64,000 nucleotides of DNA, taken from positions 20,470-84,469 of the forward strand of contig JAGFNK010000212.1 in NCBI GenBank assembly GCA_025769875.1, written 5' to 3'. The notes beneath the pieces were generated by a model that ran no database searches, was not told the origin of the DNA, and saw only the letters and a program-made list of their open reading frames with translations. Positions within the stretch are counted from its first letter, which is position 1. Each line of letters starts with the position of its first letter. Origin of the DNA: Russula earlei. Its lineage: Eukaryota > Basidiomycota > Agaricomycetes > Russulales > Russulaceae. This document shows, one piece after another, positions 33,725 through 47,258 of the stretch. A program made the position numbers and the translations under genes.

Positions 33725-36339
33725 ATGATACCTCGCTGTATACAGAGGTCTTCCATCGCACTTCAGCAAATCGGTACCCGTTCTCGTTCGTGCCCACATG
33801 GCCTCCGGTGTTTGTCCACGTCGCCCACGCCCACTCCACCTGATCCCAGTCCATTTTCACGTTACGGTCGCAAGGCCGCCAAGTATACGGCTTTCACTTG
33901 TTTTTCCGCCGTGCTCGGTCTTTCGGTCGTTGTCGGAGGGGTGTTCATTCATGATGTTTTCACATACTCAGACAAGCACATAGATCGCGTACCAGTATCA
34001 CCACTGGCGCTGCACCCTGAACGTGGCGGGCCAAAGAACCTTCCCGTTGCAAGTGTGCTCGTTGGAGATGAAGATGACGCTGCTCTTGTAGCCGTTAAAG
34101 ATAAACCGAGACTAGTCATAGTCGGTGGAGGTTGGGGCGTGCGTCATTCTCTTTCTCTTTCACACCCACTGTCTGCTAACATCACAACCAGGCGGTTAGC
34201 GTAGTGAACTCCATTCACCCCAGCGACTATCACGTGACCGTCGTTTCTCCCGATACATTCACGACTTTCACCCCCCTTCTTCCCTGTAAGTCTCCTGTCC
34301 GCAAAATATACTTCTTCCTAATAGCATTTGATTTTCCTTGTCTGTTTTCAGCTGCTGCCGTTGGCACGGTCACCGTTCGATCTCTAGTTGAATCCCTGCG
34401 GAAGATCATAGCTCGCGTCCATGGACAGCTTATTAATGGACGAGCAGTTGATCTCGTCATGTCTGAGCGTCTACTCGAAGTTGAGACCGTTTCCGTCGAC
34501 GGAGAAACACGCAATATCTATGTACCGTGCGACCGCCTCTATCTTCTGAAAACCTCAACAGACTGATTCGCTCGTTCTAGATACGATAAACTTGTTATAG
34601 CAGTTGGCTCGGTATCCAGCACCCATGGTGTTACCGGTCTTGAACACTGTTTCCAGCTTAAGACAGTGGGAGATGCGCAGGCAATACGACGTCGCGTCAT
34701 CGGTAAGTGTTTTCGCACCGCAAAACTTGCTTGTTCATCTGGTTGTATCACAGATAATTTCGAGATCGCCTCGCTCCCGTCAACGTCCGAAGAAGAGCGT
34801 AAGCGGTTGCTCAGCTTCGTGATTTGCGGAGGTGGTCCAACTGGAGTGGAAACTGCAGCTGTGCGACCCTTTCTTCGCGCTCCAGCCTTGCTTGTTTACT
34901 CGCTTACTAGGAGATCTACGATCTATGCCAAGAGGATATCATCAATTACGTCTGTGCTGATCCTTCCTTTATCAATTAACTGGTGACAAGTTTCTTCTAG
35001 TTTCCAAAGTTGCTTCGGAAAGAGGTTTCCATCCATGTTATCCAGTCCCGGGAACATATTTTGAACACCGTAGGCTAGAAGCTTGAACCAGGTAACGTTT
35101 ACTAACATTTCTCTATATAGTACTCTGAAGCGATATCAAAATTTGCTGAGGAGAAGTTTCGACGTGAAGGTGTAGAGTTGATTACCACCGCACGGTAAGC
35201 CTCTGTTGCTCAAACTTGAGCGTTTAACAACAACTATCCTTTAGTGTAGGGGAAGTACGACCCGACCGCGTCATCTTTACTACCAAAGTGCCAGACACTG
35301 GCAAAATTGTCGAACATACCATTCCCACGAACTTTGTACTGTGGTCAACCGGAATTTCTATGAACCCGTTCACTGCTCGTGTATCCAGCCTCCTACCTAA
35401 CCAAGTTCACAAAAAGGCTATCGAGGTCGATGCACACCTCCGTGTCAAGGGCGCTCCACAAGGGGACATATACGCTATCGGGGATTGTGCTACTGTAAGG
35501 ATGATAGTCCCTAGACAGAGGTGTAAGTTTATGTGATTTACAGATCGAAACTTCCCTGGTGTCGCATTTGTTAGAACTTGTTGAGGAGGCAGACCGGAAT
35601 AAGGACGGCAACATTGACTTTGACGAGTGGCAGATCATGGGTAAGCCAGCACCGCGAAACCACTGAATACTCACCATCCGTGACCAGTTAAGCGGATCAA
35701 AAAAACGTTACCCATGGCTGCTACTCACCTTGAGAAAGTTTGTGCTGAGCGTCGTTCGGTTTCGCCGCTCACAATGGTATTCTAGGTTCGCACCTTGTTC
35801 GACCTTTACGATTCGGATTCCGACAACAAGCTGACCCTCAACGAACTTGCCGTGCTCCTACAAGAGATTGGCAATAAAATCACTGCTCTTCCCGCCGTAA
35901 GTGATCACTATTATTTGTCAATCCCGTCTCACCCCTCCTAGACTGCTCAAGTCGCTGCTCAACAAGGGAAATATCTCGGCCACAAGCTGCACCTTCTCGC
36001 CGCCAAGCGTAATACCTTGCTTTCCAATGAGCTCCCTGCTGATGCCGATGAGGCTGTCACTGGCCCTTTCAACTATCGCCATCTTGGCTCCCTCGCATAT
36101 ATCGGCAACGCCGCGGTGTTCGACCTAGGTCGGTTAAGTTTCATGGGAGGGCTGGTAGCCATGTACGCGTGGCGCAGTATCTATTGGAGCGAGCAAGTGT
36201 CCATGCGGACGAGGGCGTTGTTAATGACCGACTGGGTCTTGCGGTACGTTGCATTTTGTGACTCGTGACTCAGCAACAAGCTCAATGACGTCGTGTTCAA
36301 TGCAGAGGGGTGTGGGGCAGGGATTTGTCGAGACTGTAG
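33725..36339 (+). CDS. NDE1: External/alternative NADH dehydrogenase with EF-hands
   Basis: Type II NADH:ubiquinone oxidoreductase of the inner mitochondrial membrane. Exons 33725-34138, 34192-34285, 34352-34526, 34581-34702, 34754-34860, 34911-34949, 35001-35069, 35121-35194, 35245-35494, 35544-35640, 35688-35737, 35786-35896, 35942-36243 and 36306-36339 give 645 residues. A presequence and a membrane segment (SAVLGLSVVVGGVFIHD) come first. The first nucleotide-binding fold has PRLVIVGGGWGAVSVV, the second SFVICGGGPTGVETAAE. TNFVLWSTGI and GDIYAIGDCAT follow. An inserted EF-hand, EADRNKDGNIDFDEWQ, has intact calcium ligands; a second loop DSDSDNKLTLNEL is also plausible. Calcium-regulated external enzymes of this form are known in Neurospora. 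The C-terminal amphipathic end has WRSIYWSEQVS. Confidence 0.96.
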
Positions 36340-36574
36340 TGGAGAGAGTGACCCTCGCTCTCGAGCGCCTTTTCGTGTTTTGCTCCATGTAGCAGCCTAA
36401 AATTTCTGTAATACATCCCGAAGTCTAGATAGTTTCTTTTATTGTCAAACTCTGTTGTCCGATTTTCACATATTCCAGTCCTGACTTCCTAGAGGTGCCG
36501 AGCATTGAATGTGCACACCTCGTTCAGCTGCCCGCGATTGTTTTATAAAAGGTTGGCTGAGCAGTAGTAAGAGC

Positions 36575-38499
36575 CTAAGGTTCCGACCACTCGAATGACC
36601 CTATGACGGCGGTCCTCCCTGCAAATGTTCCTGGGCTTGGGGAAAGGATGGTCAGCTTTCGAGTGGGCACATCGATGCTAGTTCTTTGAACCCCAATCAG
36701 AACGGCGAAAGCAGTGAGAGCGGGCGAACGAACACGGCAAGGAAACCTGAGACCGGTAGATCGAGCACCTCCTCGTCGTAGCGTTCGGCCTCTTCGAGAT
36801 GAACGGGGGGAGAGAGGAGGGCGACGATCGCGTTGAGCAGGCCCGAGCCGGGCGAGGCGGGGTCGAGCGGAATGGGCTGCATCTCGTTCACGGTGCGCGT
36901 CGCGCCGATCGGGAGCGCGGAAGTCGGGGCCATCGATTCTGGACAAAGGGGGCGAAGAACGACGCAAGGTGAGCATGGGTTCCTCTCCGAGGAGGCGGGC
37001 TCGGCTCACTTTCGCCGATTCGCAGGAAGGAAAGCTCGCCGAACGGGATGACGGAGCTGCTGGGCGCGAGATGCACGTCGAAGTCCGCGTCGCCGACCGC
37101 CGTGGTCGACAGCCCACGTGGAGGCGCGATCACCTGGCCGTAAAAGTATGTGTGCAACTGCTGGGCGTGAACCCGTTGTCGATATTGCACGTCAAGCTCG
37201 ACGACCTATAACGACGCGTGGGAGGAGAACAGGATACGAAGGCCAAAAGGCACGCACACCACCCGATTTCGGGATTTTAACGACCGTCATCCGGTTGCTG
37301 TACATGCGTTGCATCTCGACATTCAGTTTCTCGTGGCCCACGACAAGGATCACGTTGACTGTGGATCTCGATGAGAAACCTCATCCCTTGAATGGTTTCC
37401 ATAAAGATAGCTCACTACGAAAAGCGTCCACGCACGCTCTGATCAGATTCTGTCGATGGTCGGTCGTTGTTGAGGTGCTCGAGGGGGACGAAGCAAAAGT
37501 TGACGGAGTATCGACAATGATGCCCGCGGCACGGCCTGAGCAAGGGTTATAGACGCGAATGGGAGGGGGCTGGGGGACTGGACGGCTAACCTTGGGGGTT
37601 GCCATCAAGCCGTTCCATGACATTCTCACCCAGGTTGCGGATGAGGCGGTCCATCAGGAGCGGATTCCGCTTAATCTCAGGGTGCCCGTACCAGTAGGCC
37701 AACGGAAGAAGCGCGTTGGACCTTAGGATGGTCGGAGCTGACGTCGCGGCCGAGCCCAACGGGTTCGCAGGGGAGGCGGTACCAAGCGGGGCAGTTACGG
37801 GCACAGCAGAGATGGTACCAGGGACCGTCCATCCTCCCTACTTACCTCCAGCGTGAGCACCTTGTGGCCAGGGTACGATGTAACACACACCTCGCTTGGG
37901 TCGGTATTCACATACATGGGAGTCCAGCCCTGACCGGCGCGGGTAGCGTAGTTGGTAAGAATCTTGCACACTGTCGTCTTTCCGGAATTTTCTGGACCAA
38001 GGACAAGGACCCGCGGAGGCTCCGGATCTATTTCCTGGTCTGGGCCGGGAGGGAGAGGCGAGCCCCGGTGAGAGCTCAGGGCGCGTACGCGCATCTTCTC
38101 GAGGGCGAGATGTACGTTCGCGTATGCGTGCATGGGCGTCTCGTCGGAGACATATTCAGTCGACGGTGTTCCTGTGACGTGCTCGAACAATCTGTATCAT
38201 CTGTCGTGACAGCAGAGGAAGGGACTCATCTCGACAGTGCAACCCTGCCAGGTGAAGATGGCCGCCTTGCATTCGTGGCCGAAGAGATAATATTTACCGT
38301 CAGCAAGTTCCGCGCCGAAAACCTCGGCATGCCCTTTCAAAACCTGAAAGCTGTATTTTAGAGAGTCGTCGCGAAATCGACAGGGGGGGCGCACCTTGAC
38401 GGCCAGAGAGTTTCCTGGATCGAGCTCAAATCTGTACTCGGTCTCTGGATCAAGCACCCATTCCTTGGCATTCAAACTGCCCGGGTCGCTAGCTGACAT
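36575..38499 (-). CDS. CLP1: CLP1, mRNA cleavage factor / polynucleotide kinase family
   Basis: Component of pre-mRNA 3'-end cleavage factor IA. Exons 38395-38499, 38226-38343, 37891-38171, 37591-37837, 37416-37535, 37258-37358, 37010-37205, 36734-36938 and 36575-36677 give 491 residues. The N-terminal domain has LDPETEYRFELDPGNSLAVK and AELADGKYYLFGHECKAAIF. The P-loop GPENSGKTT is at about residues 135-143, then VNTDPSEGGWTVPGTISAVP, AGIIVDTPSTF, GHEKLNVEMQRMY and VVELDVQYRQRVHAQQL. The C-terminal domain ends with LAVIDVPTRKLTILSPSPG. Intron 38344-38394 is free of stops but was removed because it interrupts the conserved LAVKVLKGHAEVFG. The gene converges on NDE1 with a 235-bp gap. Confidence 0.94.
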
Positions 38500-38773
38500 G
38501 GGGACAGAAATCACTCAGATACAGAAATTAGACGATTCGTATGAACTTCTGTTGTCATGCCTGGGAGACACGCCGGACAAAAAACAGCTGGCGAGCGGAG
38601 GCCCCACCCGTGGGAAGCCGCGGTCACCCTCTGCTCTGCTAACAGGTTCTATCAACAAACGGTGATATTTGATACAGTAGGTCATGATTGAACGAGGGAT
38701 TATATATAAAAACTGTCCCCTTTGTTTGGGACCACGTTGATTGAACGCTTTACGCATTTCAAATAAATACAGG

Positions 38774-41700
38774 TCACAAGAACGACGCCATCCTCACCGG
38801 CTTGCGCACGGCCGCGGAATTACCCTCTTTGAACCTGAACGACACGCGATACGCAGGGGTCGCTGGGTTCCGGGAAGACGCAGACTTGATTCCGTCCGAT
38901 TTGGGTGTCATAATAGGCCGTCCGAAGAAGTCCACAGCAGGCTGCGTGCATTTTTTTTGGACAGGGTCATTATTGTATCGAACGAGAGACGGAAAAGAAA
39001 GTTAACCTTTTCAAACACGTCCACATCGGCGGCTGTCGTCTTATTTCGTTTCCGCGGTGGCTCGTCCGTGATGGGGGGAGACTCGAACAGTCCCCTGCCT
39101 TCCTCTCGCGAAGGATCATTCTCATCTGCATCTCTAGTCTCTTTTGCGCTGCTCAAAATGGTAGACGGTTTGGTGGCTTTCGTTCGCTCGATGGCCTCCG
39201 CATGACGGACGGCAAGCTGAGCATCGATCTGTGGTGCGAGCAAAGCGGTGAGTGGAACATACTATTGACGCACACCTGCCGAAACTTCGGCCGATGTCGC
39301 TGTAAACTGACCTCTGTGGCAACAAGGTGCCGCACGGCGTAGCGCGGCGGGGGAATATCTACTGCACGCTTGCCATCGTATGTCACAAATGAATCCACAG
39401 GCCTGTGAACGGGTATTAGCGCCTGTATTTTCATTCGATCAGAGTCTCAGATTGAACCCACGGATCAAGCTTATACAGGAGCTGTCCATCTTCAGACCTC
39501 TCATGCACAAAGCGCAACTCGAGAGAGACCATGATGTTTACCAGCCGGGCTAGCATGGCCTTTTCCTCAGGGCGGATCACTTGACTATTGACCTGTGCCA
39601 GGCAGGTGTCACCCTTATCAATACGCAAGATGGATAACGTTCCGTACAGGACGAATAGGCGGAGCGATGATGCGGTTGAGAAGCGGTGCGAATTCAAGGA
39701 TCAGCACAGGCTCACTCATAAGGTCGCGGAAGTGCCCTGCCGAACGCGCGTTGCCTGTGCGCACAGCCCGCGCAAGCGACTTGTATACCTCTTCGTTTGC
39801 ACGCGTCTTGACATGCCACTATTCTATGCGTTAGTCATGACCACCGAAAAAGAGCAAGCATGAGATGGATAGGCCTACCTCCCAATCAGCCTTCGGTCGT
39901 TCCACACGTGGCCCGCCCCGCTCCTGGAAAAGTGGGAAGAACGGCACGAGGGTGTACGAGAGATATGGCAGCAAGCCATACTCCCTCTCTGCGCGCATGG
40001 ATCCCGAGAGGACGTCATACGCAACCAACCACTCGTTTGCTTTCTTGTACCGCGCGAAGGTGGCGTCGTGTTGGCGGAGATTCCCATAATGCTCGAAGCA
40101 ACCCAGGGCGACACGGTCTAGCGTGCCTGATGCATCGAGCGCATGGCTGAGACGTTCCACGTACTTGTTCTCGTCAGCTTCCCCCAGACCACGCTCCTTG
40201 ACGCGCTTCTTGCTCATGGGGCAAAACAAGTCGGTCAGGATGTTGAAGTAATTCGCATCTGCTTCTTTCAGACCTGCAGCAGCCCTGCGAATTAGGTGCT
40301 CTGTGACATCTCGACTTCGGACCTTGATGAACTAGGGAGACAGGGGTTAAAATCACAGCTCACGGCGAAGGGCCGAACAAGGGTTACCTGGAGAGTGTTC
40401 AGGCAGCCGCGCAAGTCGCCGAGGGCTATTCCCACTAACGTGCTCAGTGCTCTTGAATCGGTTCTGAGGCCCTCTGCGTCACAAATATCTCGTAGGCGTT
40501 TGACAATGTGTATATCGGCGGGGCGGGTGAAACGAATTATGCGGGCCAAAGATCGCAGTTTGGTCAACGACGACGCATATAGGTCGTTGCATATACAGAT
40601 GATTGGGCGTCGAAGGGCTTGCTTCCCTTGATCGCTCTTCCTCTTACCCTTGGTTTTGTTCGCTTTCTCATACGTCAGTTGGATGAGTTTGTTGATGAAT
40701 CCATGAGCCTAGGGGCGACTCAATACACGTCTTAGGAATGAGGAAGTTGCAGTTCACATTGTCTCCAGTGGCTCCGTCAATCTCGTCGATAACGACAAGG
40801 ACAGGTTTGGAGCTTCCGACCGCATACCCTGATTCCAAGGCTGGACGTATGCGCTCGTCCACGACCTGGCCTGATCGGGCATCACTGAGAAGCATCCTCA
40901 GGGTCCGGCTAGGTTCGGAAGAAGGAGAATACATACCTAGCATTGATTTCGAAGACATCGTACCCCGCCTGCGATGCAACAACGTGCGCAAGGGTCGTCT
41001 TCCCCAGCCCGGGGGGTCCAGACAATAGCAATATCTATCATCGTCATCTTAGGGGAATTCAACCCCTCGAAAAAACGCTCACCTTTTCCTGAGGTCTGCA
41101 TAATTCGTCTTCCGAGCTGGTGAATCTCTCACCGTTTCTTGCACGTTTTTTCCCTTTGCCTTTACCAAATACACAAAAATCCCATTGTTTCACCCATGCG
41201 AGCACCTCCCTGTGGACGCGCTCGTCTCCGAGGAGGTCTGTAAAGCGTTTAGGGCGGTAGCGATCGACCCAAAGTGTATCTTCTTTCTTTGCTTCTGTTC
41301 TTGACGTGGACGCGGAAGGGTCAGTGTCTAAATGAATGAGTCTCCGGACGGCGGTAGCAGAAAGCTCGTCCATAAGGCGATGGATTGGGGTGCCTAATAG
41401 GTTTCCCGTAAATTTCTCTGGCGCGGATGCCCTCTAGTATAACGACGAGTGAACAAAGATTCAACGTGTGACCCGAGTTAGAGAACACGTACCGAAGCTC
41501 CGATTACGTGTGACTTTCTCTTCAAAAAGATGGTCTTTCCGTCAAACGTACTCGAACGTAGTGATGGGCGAGGCAAAACTATGGGAGCGTTCGACGTCGT
41601 GACCGAGATGTCCGCGTTCTGTCGCGGCCGAGGATAGCCTCTGAGGAGGTCTGCAATATCGGGGAACTCATCATCTAAAAATGATATAAACTGCATGTTG

Positions 41701-42042
41701 CGTTTGGAAGTGTTTGATTCTCACCTTGAGACTGCGATGGATGGTTGTTAGATATTATCATCGCGTCGCCTGCTTCTCCAGGTGAGGTGGGGTGGATTAG
41801 ACAAGGTCGAGGTACGCACCTGTTTCTGCTCTCAATAAATTTAACGATCCGTTCTGCCTGAATGACGACGGGCAAGCGACCGAAGTAAGGTGCAGCGGGG
41901 TGTCCTGACTAGATGTCGAAGGCTCAATTGAATGACCCCCAGGAAGACCGTTCGGAACAAGGAGACCACCAGCTGCACACTGAGACTCTTCGATCCGTAA
42001 AAGGGCAGTTGATTCGAAGGTCTCGACTTGTACGCCGGTCAT
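38774..42042 (-). CDS. CTF18: CTF18, RFC-like clamp-loader large subunit
   Basis: Large subunit of the alternative replication factor C that acts in sister-chromatid cohesion. Exons 41820-42042, 41725-41769, 41493-41674, 41083-41433, 40937-41034, 40758-40884, 40388-40708, 39879-40331, 39648-39818, 39462-39592, 39312-39402, 39007-39228 and 38774-38941 give 860 residues. Motifs: [18 protein letters not shown] (RFC box), [18 protein letters not shown] (Walker A, about residues 270-285), [15 protein letters not shown] (Walker B), [20 protein letters not shown] and [11 protein letters not shown] at the end, with the C-terminal DFFGRPI. The start at 42042 rests on a phase-matched first exon before [17 protein letters not shown]; an alternative is the ATG at 41761. 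The N-terminus is variable in this family, so the first two exons are less certain. Confidence 0.92.
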
Positions 42043-43471
42043 TGCGAGCGGTCGTTAGTGGTACAGTATATACGGTACAGCGAAGAATGCGCGTCGCGTT
42101 CTCATCATCACACGTATCACGTGGTCGTGTGTGGAAGGCCCCTCGCATCTCGGTTTCGGAGATCCGTCTATTCTCTGCTATCGCTATCGGTTATTGTGCT
42201 GCTGAGGACACTTTTGATGTATCTGATCTAATCATAAGATACTACATCAAGCGGTCGCACGCCACGCTCTGCTTGGGCCGGCAAGTCTAGCTATTAATGA
42301 CCTCGAGGTTGGATCTGACTGTCTGCATGGACCGAGGTGCTGGTCAAAATCGTGTGGTGAAATGTCAAATATATTCCTCCGTAAGATATCCATGACCAAG
42401 CATGAGACTATCGGATCCGTTAGCTGAAATGCTGAAATGGCGACAACAGTGGTAATACCAATCATCTCAACCATATATGCAGGGTGCAATTCGTGGATCT
42501 CTAGAAAGTGTGACCCTGTTCCAGGTATAGTAGCAGGATGTAATCGGTGACCGACTTGAACGCTGTTAAGATGAAAGGCAGATCGGAGATCGCCAGAGGT
42601 ACTGCAACGGAGCTTGTTGGAGGCTAGTCAGAATGTACCGATGAACAACTGTGAAACGTTTGCACCTCAAGCGAGCGTCGTGTGGCCACCCACACAGCAC
42701 CGATCCTCGTCGGCACCCTTAGTTCTGATGGCCTGCGAGAGGAAGGGTCGGTGAGAAAAAAAGGGGAGCAGAGGAAAGGATGCATGACTTGCATGACTGT
42801 GATGCTGTCGCAACCATTGAATAGTGTTGTGACACTTTCTAAAGTTTCACCGTGTATGCACATGGAGAGAGGAACGCGTCCGGCCCACAAGATTTCAGCG
42901 ACTTGTCGCTGATGAATGTCTGTCATGAAGGTCCTGTGACGGCGGACACAGGTATCATGGGTACCTGCGACTGGGTGATACACGCGCTCCGCGGTATAAA
43001 AGTACTCAGTGTGGATAGAGAAAAGGCGAACACCTGAACCGACGTCGGTAATCGAGGAGCTGAGCAGGTCGGGGGAGGTGTACATGAGAAGCATGGCGGG
43101 GAAATAGGGGCAATGAAGGGGGCAGGATGGCAGAGGATTTATGGGACCGGAAGATACTAGCCGACATGCTTTCGGGCAGCTAAAAGGATCTGTGTCCGTT
43201 CGGAGTGTGTGTCTCTTGGTGGGCGGGCCTACCACAAGCACACGAGGGTCACGCACGGGTCACATGAGAGCAAGTCACGTTATTTGTGTGTATTTGGACA
43301 GCGTTCATCATCAGTTGTTGCTGTGGCAAATATTCAGCCGGTTCAACTCGTAGAATACGAACACAAGCCAGCTCGTCCATTGCTCCAACGCAGTAAACCC
43401 CCGGCTCATCAATTCTGGCATTCCTCGTTTGTTAAGCAGGTTGCCTCTTGCTGTTGCCTTTGGACTTTGGC
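42043..43471. other. Intergenic, about 1.4 kb, divergent promoters
   Basis: Lies between CTF18 (minus) and the SAP-kinase gene (plus). A minus-strand open frame of 210 codons at 42624-43256 has no family resemblance or splice pattern and is probably chance. No RNA gene or repeat was seen. Confidence 0.45.
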
Positions 43472-46400
43472 ATGGCTCAACGTCGCAGTTCGCACTCAAG
43501 ATTGCAATCGAACGCGACAGCTCACACCACTGCAAGCTCGGCCCATACCCATCATTATTCCAAGCCTCGTCTCCACTCCACACACAGAGGGGTACTCTCT
43601 CTTTTTCGTTCTTTACGGAACGTCAATCACCCATCCAGCGCGTCTACATCACCATCGTCCTCAGAGTCCCGTCCCGTCCTTGCACCACTCCAATTTAACC
43701 TTCGTCGGCTCCCGTCGCGTCTCGCTCTTGCAGAGAAGGTCGTCATGCGCGTTTCCAGTGGTTCGGATCATGTCAAGGTCGGAGCAAAGCGCAAACGTGT
43801 GGCTAGCGGGAACGAGAACACGCACAATGTTTCGCGAGGATCCCGCCATGGCGTCAGTGCGTGCAAACGTCGACGACCATCGCTTCAACACGAAGAATTG
43901 AGTGACGAGGGCACCACGACAGCGATGGAGATTGATACCCATATGAGGTGCCATGATTCAGATGGCTCCAGCGATGGCGATGCCAGTGATTGGGACTCAT
44001 GTACGTTGACCTTTTTATCCCTAACATTCTCTTCTAAAACGTTTTTGTAGCTGTGGACTACCTCGTCAATCAAGCTCCCAGCCGTGAACTCCTTCGTTTA
44101 AGGAAGGACCGTCTTCAAGATTTGCACCGCTCTGCAGGCCTGTCCGATGACCCTGAGTTACTCACAAAGCAGGAAATCGTTGATGCTATCATGACCGCGC
44201 GTGATGATCTTGCGGAGCTACCTCCCTCTTCGCCCTATGGAAATGAAGGCACCAACTCGAGTGAGTGCTCGTCTGACGACGGCAATATCGCAGGAGGGGA
44301 AGAGACAGACGCTGGCAGCCGGCGGGCCCTAGGGTTACGACGGAATGTGACCGTGCATGACATTGGTCGCACTTCGAATCTTGCTGGCCCTCCTCATCCT
44401 CAAGGCCGTAGTTACTCCCTCGGCCATATGCGAACATCGCCTAACGGAATCGAGAAAAGGTCTGTCTCAATCACGTGAGCTAACCAACTTTTACGTACGT
44501 GCGCTTACTAAAATATTAGGCGTAGTAGGGCGGCCTCTCTTCGCTCTTCACCAACGACCTCAACAGCGTCGGGTTCTCTTCCATCTCCACCCGCCACGCG
44601 TCTACGATCCCGTAAGATGTCTGGAGATACTGAACCGGTGGCGCCACAGCCACGTCCTACTAGATCCAGAGGGAAGACGAAGCAGGTCGAGTTCAGCGAG
44701 CAAGTCCACATTGCTAACATCGAGACTCTCAGCGATCTGACTGAGTTATCCGATGCTGATCCTTACAGCCTTCCGAAAAACCCCTCTCCCCGGCGATTGC
44801 GTAGTCAAGGTGGTAGGACGCCGCGGACGCCTCCAAAGTGCGAGACCAGGAAAATGTCCAACAATTCCGGTGAAGATGATGACGGGGTTGATGACGAAGT
44901 CGATGAGCTTGTCTCTTCACGAGATGTAACGCCACCTCCAGTCATCACTGATCGCACACCAGTCAAGCGTCGCTTGCGGCCACGGCCGGCCCAGACTCAT
45001 ACCCCACCTGATGAGAGCGACGATGGGGATGACGAAGAAGAAGTGGAAGTGGAAGAAGCTGATGGTATCACAGAAGATGCCGTATCTGTGGACGTGGCCG
45101 AAGATGAGAACAGCGACGATGCAGAAGAGGAGGATGACGTGACGCTCGTAGAGCCACGTAAACTTCGCAATGGGAAGATCGTCGGTGAAGAGGAAGGTTT
45201 AGAAGTTGTTGTTGAGCAAGAGGGCAGCGAGGAATCTGCACAAGAAGATGTCCTGGTCGATGAGGATATCGACCTCGAAGCTGAGGATGATGAATCTGAT
45301 GAAAGTTCACATGACGAATTTGTAGATGTAGCAACGGAAGATGGTGAGTGACACGCATTTACTCGTAGACATCTCTCACCATGAGTCAAGTCGATCTAAC
45401 CATTGCGACTGCTAAGAGCCTCGTGCGCTTGCGTCGGGATGACCTCGTGCGGTTGTGCGAGAGTCGTGATCTGGACATAGAGGGCACAAAACCTCAGCTT
45501 GCAGAGGCCCTTTTACAGTGGCGTGACCGCCAGTCCGAAGCGTCCTCTCCCTCATCGGCAGGCACTGCCCGCCCTCCTTCTACTGCACGTCATCGTCGTC
45601 GAGGGAGTAGCAAGAGCAAGAGTATTTCTCCACCTGTCCTCCTCCGCACGCATGTACGTCTAGATGAACCCCGCACCCCTCCTCTGTCATCTGCGCAAAA
45701 GGAAAGAGATGAAGAACTCGAGCTTGACCTGGAAAGCTTGGGCTTAGAAGATCGCGAAATTCCCCCTGACCGGCTTACAAAGCTCGAAAAAATAGGGAGT
45801 GGTGGCTTCAAGGATGTGTTTATTGGTAAATTTAAGGGGCGTAAAGTTGCTATTGCCGAGTTCCGCGGGCACCTCACCGCGAGTAAGCTGTTTTTCAGGC
45901 CCATTATACCCTCTGAAGCTGATTGTTTCATTTCCATAGTGGACATTAAGGAACTGAAACTTTTAGGGGGCTTCAACCACCCCAATATCGTCCGTTTCGT
46001 GCGTATTCATCACTTTCACGTTAACGTCAGGGCGGCTAACAGGTGTCTGTTCGGCAGCTGGGCGTCAGTATCCCGGAAGATACACGCGTAACCCCTGTGA
46101 TGATCGTCAGTGAGCTCTGCTCGAACGGGGACCTGTTCGACTATATTCGAAATGTACCTTCGCCGTCCCTTTACCGTGTCGTACGTCCTATTGTGCTTGT
46201 GTCCTTCCAACCGCTGAGCACGATCATAGCTATCTATCATGCTGGACGTTGCTCGTGGTCTTGAGTATTTGCATCAGCGAAAGCCTTCGGTCATTCATCG
46301 TGATTGCAAATCTTCAAATATCCTCATCACTTCGAAAGGAGTTGCCAAAATCGCCGATTTCGGGTTGGCCAAGGTGAAACAAAGCACTCGCTCCATGGTT

Positions 46401-46851
46401 CGCAGCCTTGTCGGTACTGTCAATTGGCAGGCGCCGGAGCTGTGGCACGCACACCCCAAATATAACTATAAAGTAGATGTATTTGCGGGCGGCGCGGTAT
46501 ATTGGGAGATGTTGCAGTGGCATCTTCCTAATAAGAAATACCCATGGGAGGTGAGTCCTCCTTGACTGGGCAATGTGGTCCAATAGCCGATCATCTTTGT
46601 CCAGGGCATGAATGAACACGCAATCTACGAGGCCGTTGGATCAAAACGTCAACGGTTCGTCGAGATTCTCTTTCCCACCTGCACTTACTCACCACACCCA
46701 CATCAGACCTCCTGTATCAGGGCTGCGTAAGCAGTGGTGTCCAAAGATTGTAGATCTCATAGAGCGCATGTGGGCGCAGGAGCATTTTGACCGACCCACT
46801 ATGTCAGAGGTTGTGACCGAGCTCGAGGAGCTCGTGCATGAGCACAAGTAA
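43472..46851 (+). CDS. SAP-domain protein with C-terminal TKL-like kinase domain
   Basis: Exons 43472-44000, 44051-44459, 44520-45343, 45391-45882, 45941-45999, 46057-46176, 46230-46550, 46605-46654 and 46707-46851 give 982 residues. The first part is basic and Ser rich. A SAP-like helix pair may occur near residue 190 (LLRLRKDRLQDLHRSAGL) and a clearer SAP domain near residues 595-630 (RLRRDDLVRLCESRDLDIEG). Between them is a long acidic region with many Asp/Glu runs. The kinase domain (about 715-982) has GSGGFKDVFIGKFKG, HRDCKSSNILI, ADFGLAKVK, a GTVNWQAPE activation-segment end and FDRPTMSEVV. The usual VAIK lysine is replaced: the sequence reads KVAIAEFRG. SAP domains bind DNA, so a nuclear or chromatin role is plausible but unproven. 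Confidence 0.88.
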
Positions 46852-47258
46852 AAAGTCACACTTCACGAATTCTTACTTTATGCTTGACGACTGTCCTCGT
46901 TGCTCTCCGTTGGTTTCCCGCTCAATTTCGATTTCAACTCTGACCACTTGTATATCCACTTCTTGCGCTCGCAACGTTCGACTTTATTATTTAAACGCAC
47001 ATCGCACATCTCTCCCCTGCACACTACATTTGTATATTACACTTATCAAATCCCAATCCCAATTGTCCCCCTGTACATCTTCAGATGGTAATTGACCCAA
47101 GTGGGACCACAAAATGCTGTCGCTGACTGTGTATCCGACATATCATGGTACTACCAGCGTTAATGGCATGCAGTGTTATACCTTTTTCAATACAATTAAT
47201 GCGCATATTTCCTTCCGCCGCTACAGGTGTTCCACCCTTCAGTGGGGAGCGCCCGACA
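46852..47258. other. Intergenic between convergent kinase and GUS1 genes
   Basis: 407 bp holding two 3' untranslated regions. Nothing else was recognised. Confidence 0.4.

Noticed and set aside
42624..43256. Minus-strand open frame of 210 codons
   Set aside because: No family resemblance, no splice or promoter pattern, and composition like its intergenic surroundings.
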